Source: Holophagales bacterium UBA2201
Lineage (GTDB): Bacteria > Acidobacteriota > Thermoanaerobaculia > UBA2201
Direction: 5' to 3'
Assembly: GCA_002327305.1 (NCBI GenBank)
Contig: DCUZ01000099.1
Location: 59,386 to 95,677, forward strand
Length of the DNA: 36,292 bases
The notes under the pieces were generated by a model that had not been told where the DNA came from, searched no databases, and saw only the letters and a program-made list of their open reading frames with translations. A program made the translations under genes and the position numbers. Positions 32,547-36,292 of the stretch are shown here, piece after piece; the first letter of the stretch is position 1, and each line of letters starts with the position of its first letter.

Positions 32547-33793
32547 CGGCCGTCCTTTTGGTGGGCTTCGAACGCGTCGCCGAACTTGTCCAAAAACCCC
32601 AGGAGCGCCATGGCGCAGCCGTCGGAGAGGACGCAGATGGTGGTCCCCATCATCCCCTCGCAGATGTCGCGCATCAGCGCCAGGTCCCCCTCGCGCCCCC
32701 TGCCGTCGAGGAGGCGCCTCAGGATCTGTTCCAGCCAGTGGGTCCCCTCGCGGCAGGGGGAGCACTGGCCGCACGACTCGTGGGCGAAAAACCGGGTGAT
32801 GCGGTGGGCGGTGCGGAGGAGACAGCGGGTGTTGTTGAGGACGATGACGGCCCCCGACCCCAGCATCGAGCCGGCCCCGGCCAGGGTGTCGAAGTCCATC
32901 GCGATGGCAAAATCCCTCTCGTCGAGGACGGGGGCGGAGACGCCGCCGGGGATGACCGCCGCCGGTTTCCCGTCCCATCCGCCGCAGTGCGTCTCGATCA
33001 GGTCGTCCAGCCGGATCCCCAGCGGCGCCTCGCAGACGCCGGGTTTCTTCACGTCGCCGGAGACGCAGAACAGTTTGAACCCCGCGTTCTTGGGGTTGGA
33101 GCCGATGCCGGAGAACCACGCCGCCCCGCGCTCCAGGATGTGGGGGAGGGCGGCGAGGGTTTCGACGTTGTTGACCACGGTGGGACACCGGAAGACGCCT
33201 TCGACGGCCGGGAAGGGGGGCCTGAGACGCGGGTGGCCCCGCTTCCCCTCGAGCGACTCGATGAGCCCCGTCTCCTCGCCGCAGATGTAGGCGCCGGCGC
33301 CGGCCATGACGGCCACATCGAGGGCATAGTCGGAGCCGAGGACCCCGCGGCCCAGCACCCCGGCGGCCCGGGCCTCGGCCACGGCCCGTTCCATGATCCG
33401 GATGCCGTCGGTGAACTCGCCGCGGATGTAGATGAACGCCTGGTGGGCCCCCACGGCCCTGGCCGCGATGGCGATCCCCTCCAGGACCATGTGGGGCTCG
33501 TTTTCGAGGAGGACCTTGTCTTTGAAGGTGCCCGGCTCCCCCTCGTCGCCGTTGACGACGATGTAGGAGGGCTTGCCGGTGTTCTGGGGGACGAAGCTCC
33601 ACTTCATCCCGGTGGGGAAACCCGCGCCGCCGCGCCCGCGCAGGCCGGAGGCCTTGACCTCCTCGATGATCTGCGGGGAGGTCATCGTCAGGGCCTTCCG
33701 GAGCCCCCGGTGCCCCCAGTTGCGCTCATATCCCTTCAGCGTGTGGCTGTCCGGCTGGATGACGTGGCGGGTGAGGACGGGCTGGAAGTTCAC
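32528..33793 (-). CDS. nuoF: NADH-quinone oxidoreductase subunit F (NADH-binding)
   Basis: 421 residues from GTG 33793, overlapping the nuoE stop (GTGA). It binds FMN and NADH and passes electrons to the iron-sulfur chain. Motifs: GLRGRGGAGFPTGMKWSF (~50-67, NADH/FMN), NGDEGEPGTFKD, AYICGEETGLIESLEG and the 4Fe-4S site ESCGQCSPCREGT with a later Cys in TTICVLSDG. Intact. Confidence 0.95.
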   Translation of the reverse strand: MNFQPVLTRHVIQPDSHTLKGYERNWGHRGLRKALTMTSPQIIEEVKASGLRGRGGAGFPTGMKWSFVPQNTGKPSYIVVNGDEGEPGTFKDKVLLENEPHMVLEGIAIAARAVGAHQAFIYIRGEFTDGIRIMERAVAEARAAGVLGRGVLGSDYALDVAVMAGAGAYICGEETGLIESLEGKRGHPRLRPPFPAVEGVFRCPTVVNNVETLAALPHILERGAAWFSGIGSNPKNAGFKLFCVSGDVKKPGVCEAPLGIRLDDLIETHCGGWDGKPAAVIPGGVSAPVLDERDFAIAMDFDTLAGAGSMLGSGAVIVLNNTRCLLRTAHRITRFFAHESCGQCSPCREGTHWLEQILRRLLDGRGREGDLALMRDICEGMMGTTICVLSDGCAMALLGFLDKFGDAFEAHQKDGRCPRSR

Positions 33794-34260
33794 TTCTTCA
33801 GCAGGGCCTCGACCTGGCCCTGGTCTACGGGGCCGACGTAGTCGTCGTTGACCATGAGCAGTGGCGCCCGGTCGCAGGCCCCCAGGCACTCCGCCTCCTC
33901 GAGGGAGAACTTCCCGTCGGGGGTGGTCTGCCCGGCCTTGATGCCCAGGGCACGCTCGCAGACGCGGAGCAGTTCGTCCGCCCCCCTGATCTGGCAGGAG
34001 ACGTTGGTGCATACGCGGATGTGGGGCCTGCCGGGGGCGTGGGTGTGGTACATGGAATAGAAGGAGGCGGTGCCGCGGGCGTCGGCCGGAGAGCATTCCA
34101 CCGTCTCCGCGCACAGGGCCACCGCGTCGTCGGTGACATGGCCCCAGATGCGCTGGGCCAGGTGGAGGAGGGGGAGAAGGGCCGCCCGCCGGCGCGGATA
34201 GGTCTTGAGGAGCCGCTCCACCTCGGGTCTGGCGTCGGCCGGCCAGGTCAGCGCTCCCAC
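33790..34260 (-). CDS. nuoE: NADH-quinone oxidoreductase subunit E
   Basis: 156 residues, a thioredoxin-like [2Fe-2S] protein. Cluster ligands C84 and C89 (CTNVSC) and C125 and C129 (CLGAC). GTG start at 34260 overlaps the end of nuoA by 13 nt. It directly follows nuoA, where nuoB-C-D are normally found. Confidence 0.95.
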   Translation of the reverse strand: MGALTWPADARPEVERLLKTYPRRRAALLPLLHLAQRIWGHVTDDAVALCAETVECSPADARGTASFYSMYHTHAPGRPHIRVCTNVSCQIRGADELLRVCERALGIKAGQTTPDGKFSLEEAECLGACDRAPLLMVNDDYVGPVDQGQVEALLKK

Positions 34261-34616
34261 TTGAACGCCCCCTCCTTCAATAGATAGAGGTAGGTGAGGA
34301 TCAGCATCAGGAAGAAGACGGCCACCGAGGCGAGGACGTACCCTTCGGCCTGACAGCGGATCACGGCGAAGGGGTAGAGGAAGACCAGTTCCACGTCGAA
34401 CAGGATGAACATGAGCCCGACGACGAAATACTTCACCGACAGCCGTTTATGGGAGGCGTCGAGGAGCGGCATGCCGCTTTCGTAGGGGGCCAGTTTGGCG
34501 GGGTTCGCCCGCTGGCGTCCGAGGAGGTGGGAGGATACGATCATGGCCGTCCCCATGCCGATGGAAATGACGAGCATCATCCCTACCGCCAGGGCGCCGA
34601 TTGTGATGTCGTTCAC
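34248..34616 (-). CDS. nuoA: NADH-quinone oxidoreductase subunit A
   Basis: 122 residues and three helices, normal NuoA. GTG 34616 is chosen because family similarity starts there and a promoter lies immediately upstream; longer in-frame starts give a non-family leader. Motifs: KLAPYESGMPLLDASHKRLS (the long Q-site loop) and KYFVVGLMFILFDVELVFLYPFA, with the conserved membrane acids. First gene of the operon. Confidence 0.93.
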   Translation of the reverse strand: MNDITIGALAVGMMLVISIGMGTAMIVSSHLLGRQRANPAKLAPYESGMPLLDASHKRLSVKYFVVGLMFILFDVELVFLYPFAVIRCQAEGYVLASVAVFFLMLILTYLYLLKEGAFKWER

Positions 34617-34672
34617 GGCCGTGTATCCTACACGAAGAGCCCCGGTGAAGTCAACTGCCGCCTGTTTCACAA
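34617..34672 (-). promoter_or_regulatory. nuo operon promoter, leaderless, with possible Rex half-site
   Basis: Minus strand: -35 TTGACT (34654-34649), 18-nt spacer, -10 TAGGAT (34630-34625), then 8 nt to the GTG of nuoA. The message would start at or next to the start codon. TTGTGAAA (34672-34665), equal to one half of the Rex operator consensus, lies 10 nt above the -35; the matching second half is not seen. Confidence 0.5.
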
Positions 34673-35132
34673 GGGGGTGCCGCGCCCCCTTCCAGGGGCG
34701 TAAAAAATCCTCGGCGGCCGGACCTTTTACCGGGCTCGTCGCCAAGGGGAGCGGGGCGATTTGCCTGATCCGACAATACCCTGTTTGGGGTCTAATCGTT
34801 CTGTAGGCGAGGCGGTCCTCGCGCCCCGCAACGCTTCCCAAGGAGGTGCATATGCCATTCCTGACAAACTTGCACGCATCAGTGTGTCATTTTTCAGCAG
34901 GAATAGCTTTAAGGCGAGCGCGGGTGAGTGCCGCCTTGGGGAGAGGGTGGCTTTCAATGGGTTGCGGCGGGAGCTTCGGTATGACCATCGGGGACATCGC
35001 CCGCAGGGCCCGCGAGTTGGGTATCGAGCCCGCCCGGCTCCATCCTCACCCTGTGGCAGCGCCGGCTTGCGCCTGCCTCGACGCTGTCCCGGCGGTTGGA
35101 ATTGACGCGCGGCAGCGTGAAAGTTCCGCGGG
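34673..35132 (+). other. Gap between nuoA and catalase; strong ribosome-binding site but no recognisable gene
   Basis: AAGGAGGTG (34840-34848), a full match to the 16S 3' end, stands just before ATG 34852. The frame from that ATG (138 codons, ending 35268 inside catalase DNA) has mixed codon bias: low GC3 for its first ~40 codons, then gene-like from about ATG 34981 (MTIGDIARRARELGIEPARL). After that a different frame looks better. Either a decayed or frameshifted small gene, or chance. No family recognised. Confidence 0.3.
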
Positions 35133-35174
35133 AAGAAAAAAAAGAATAAGGCCGCCCGGCGGCGCCGGGCGGCC
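35133..35174 (-). terminator. Intrinsic terminator of the catalase gene
   Basis: A perfect 11-bp GC stem, GGCCGCCCGGC (35150-35160) with GCCGGGCGGCC (35164-35174) and a 3-nt loop. On the minus strand it is followed by a U-rich run (TTATTCTTTTTTTT), 20 bp downstream of the catalase stop. Confidence 0.9.
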
Positions 35175-35194
35175 CTGGGTCCTCGGCGAAAATC

Positions 35195-36292
35195 CTATTT
35201 CGGCACTTCGCTCATGGGGATGCCGAGGGCTTCGGCCACCCCCTCGCCATAGGCGGGGTCGGCCTTGAAACAGTTGCCGATGTGGCGCACCTTGATCTCC
35301 TTCGGGGCGTCGCCCATGGCGCGGGCGGTGTTCTCGAAAAGGGCCTTCTGCTGGGCCGGGCCCATCAAACGGAACAATTTGCCGGGCTGGGAAAAGTAAT
35401 CGTCGTCATCCTCGCGGTGGCTCCAGCGGTCGGCGGCCCCGCTGATGGGCAGGGGGGGCTCGGCGAACTGGGGCTGTTCCTTCCACTCGCCGTAGGAGTT
35501 GGGCTCGTAGCCGAGGGTGGAGCCCTGGTTGCCGTCGGTCCGCATCATGCCGTCGCGATGGTAGGAGTGGACCGGGCACCGCGGGGCATTGACCGGGATG
35601 AGGTGATGGTTAACCCCGAGGCGGTAGCGCTGGGCGTCGCCGTAGGAGAAGAGGCGCCCCTGGAGCATCTTGTCGGGGGAGAAGCCGATGCCGGGGACGA
35701 TGTTGGCGGGGTTGAAGGCCGCCTGTTCCACGTCGGCGAAGTAGTTCTCCGGGTTTTTGTTGAGTTCCATGACGCCCACCTCGATCAGCGGATAATCCTT
35801 GTGGAACCACACCTTGGTGAGGTCGAAGGGGTTGAAGGGGCACTGTGCCGCCTGCGCCTCGGTCATCACCTGGATGAGCATCGTCCAGCGGGGGAATTCC
35901 TTCTTCTCGATGCTCTCGTAGAGGTCGCGCTGGTGGCTCTCGCGGCACTTGCCCACGGCCGCTTCGGCCTCGGCGTCGGTGAGGTTCCTGATCCCCTGCT
36001 CGCAGCGGAGGTGGAACTTCACCCACACCCGCTCGTCCTTCGCGTTGATCAGGCTGAAGGTGTGGGAGCCGAACCCGTGCATGTGGCGGTAGGTGGCCGG
36101 GATGCCCCGGTCGCTCATGGTGATGGTCACCTGTTGGAGGGCCTCCGGCAGGGAGGTCCAGAAGTCCCAGTTGTTCTTCGCGCTCCGGAGGTTGGTGCGG
36201 GGGTCGCGCTTGATGGCGTGGTTGAGGTCGGGGAACTTGAGGGGATCGCGCAGGAAGAAGACCGGGGTATTGTTGCCCACCAGGTCCCAGTT
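35195..36292 (-). CDS. katA: Monofunctional heme catalase, 5' end outside window
   Basis: 365 C-terminal codons are present; the frame stays open to the window edge (NWDLVGNNTPVFFLRDP), so the N-terminal part with the distal His is outside. The distal Asn lies in GNNTP. Further motifs: YRHMHGFGSHTFSLIN, FPFNPFDLTKVW-like PFNPFDLTKVWFHKDYPL and the proximal heme Tyr in RLFSYGDAQRYRLG. Splits H2O2 into water and oxygen in the cytoplasm. Clade 3 small-subunit type by its motifs, but without the N-terminus this is tentative. Followed by a strong terminator. Confidence 0.93.
   Translation of the reverse strand, partial: NWDLVGNNTPVFFLRDPLKFPDLNHAIKRDPRTNLRSAKNNWDFWTSLPEALQQVTITMSDRGIPATYRHMHGFGSHTFSLINAKDERVWVKFHLRCEQGIRNLTDAEAEAAVGKCRESHQRDLYESIEKKEFPRWTMLIQVMTEAQAAQCPFNPFDLTKVWFHKDYPLIEVGVMELNKNPENYFADVEQAAFNPANIVPGIGFSPDKMLQGRLFSYGDAQRYRLGVNHHLIPVNAPRCPVHSYHRDGMMRTDGNQGSTLGYEPNSYGEWKEQPQFAEPPLPISGAADRWSHREDDDDYFSQPGKLFRLMGPAQQKALFENTARAMGDAPKEIKVRHIGNCFKADPAYGEGVAEALGIPMSEVPK

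Noticed and set aside
25888..33290. Long plus-strand open frames opposite nuoM, nuoL and nuoF/G (up to ~720 codons)
   Set aside because: All lie antisense to clear complex I genes and encode His/Gly/Glu-rich nonsense; no family features.

Overview
The window is a GC-rich, gene-dense stretch from a Gram-negative bacterium. A beta-barrel exporter with a signal peptide and a C-terminal Phe, an NADH-quinone oxidoreductase operon and a heme catalase point to a diderm with aerobic or oxygen-tolerant respiration. Many start codons are GTG, and stop/start overlaps (ATGA, GTGA) are common. I cannot fix the phylum from sequence alone. The mix of a fused MFS/spermidine-synthase-like protein, Rex, split complex I genes and polypyrimidine intergenic repeats would fit an uncultivated lineage near Acidobacteriota, Nitrospirota/NC10 or the former Deltaproteobacteria, but this is only a guess.

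Left part, plus strand. (1) A three-gene exopolysaccharide operon (150-4340): a TPR/outer-membrane barrel, a BcsA-like GT2 synthase without PilZ, and a membrane-anchored GH26-like hydrolase. (2) A second operon (4507-8825): a NitT/TauT-type ABC permease and ATPase with no substrate-binding protein, tightly followed by a membrane coiled-coil protein and a Ycf46-like AAA+ ATPase. This is the best candidate here for an undescribed system. Both operons start from almost the same ~55-bp promoter, with a covarying inverted repeat and essentially no 5' leader. (3) An intergenic stretch (8822-9334) holding a heptanucleotide minisatellite, hairpins and a polypyrimidine tract. (4) A fused MFS/spermidine-synthase-like membrane protein (9335-11875).

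Middle. nhaA lies on the minus strand. A group II intron with an intact reverse transcriptase lies in the opposite direction just upstream of nhaA, and directly abuts the C-terminal remnant of another cation/proton antiporter. Then, all on the minus strand, come pyruvate kinase, a PsiE-family protein and two tandem paralogous P2-type ATPases. The ATPases share a ~300-bp near-identical tract but differ at a predicted ion-binding residue.

Right part, minus strand. A complex I operon runs nuoA-E-F-G-H-J-K-L-M-N and ends with rex, the NADH/NAD+ sensing repressor, whose start overlaps the end of nuoN. The connecting and quinone-module genes nuoB, nuoC, nuoD and nuoI are absent, and NuoG is unusually short. 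A 3'-terminal piece of a heme catalase with a strong intrinsic terminator closes the window.

Two genome-level habits recur. First, -10 elements lie 6-9 nt before several start codons, suggesting leaderless mRNAs. Second, a dispersed intergenic repeat occurs in several gaps: a hairpin, then a G-rich word close to GGGTGGGGGAGC, then runs of TTCCCGCC-like pyrimidines.
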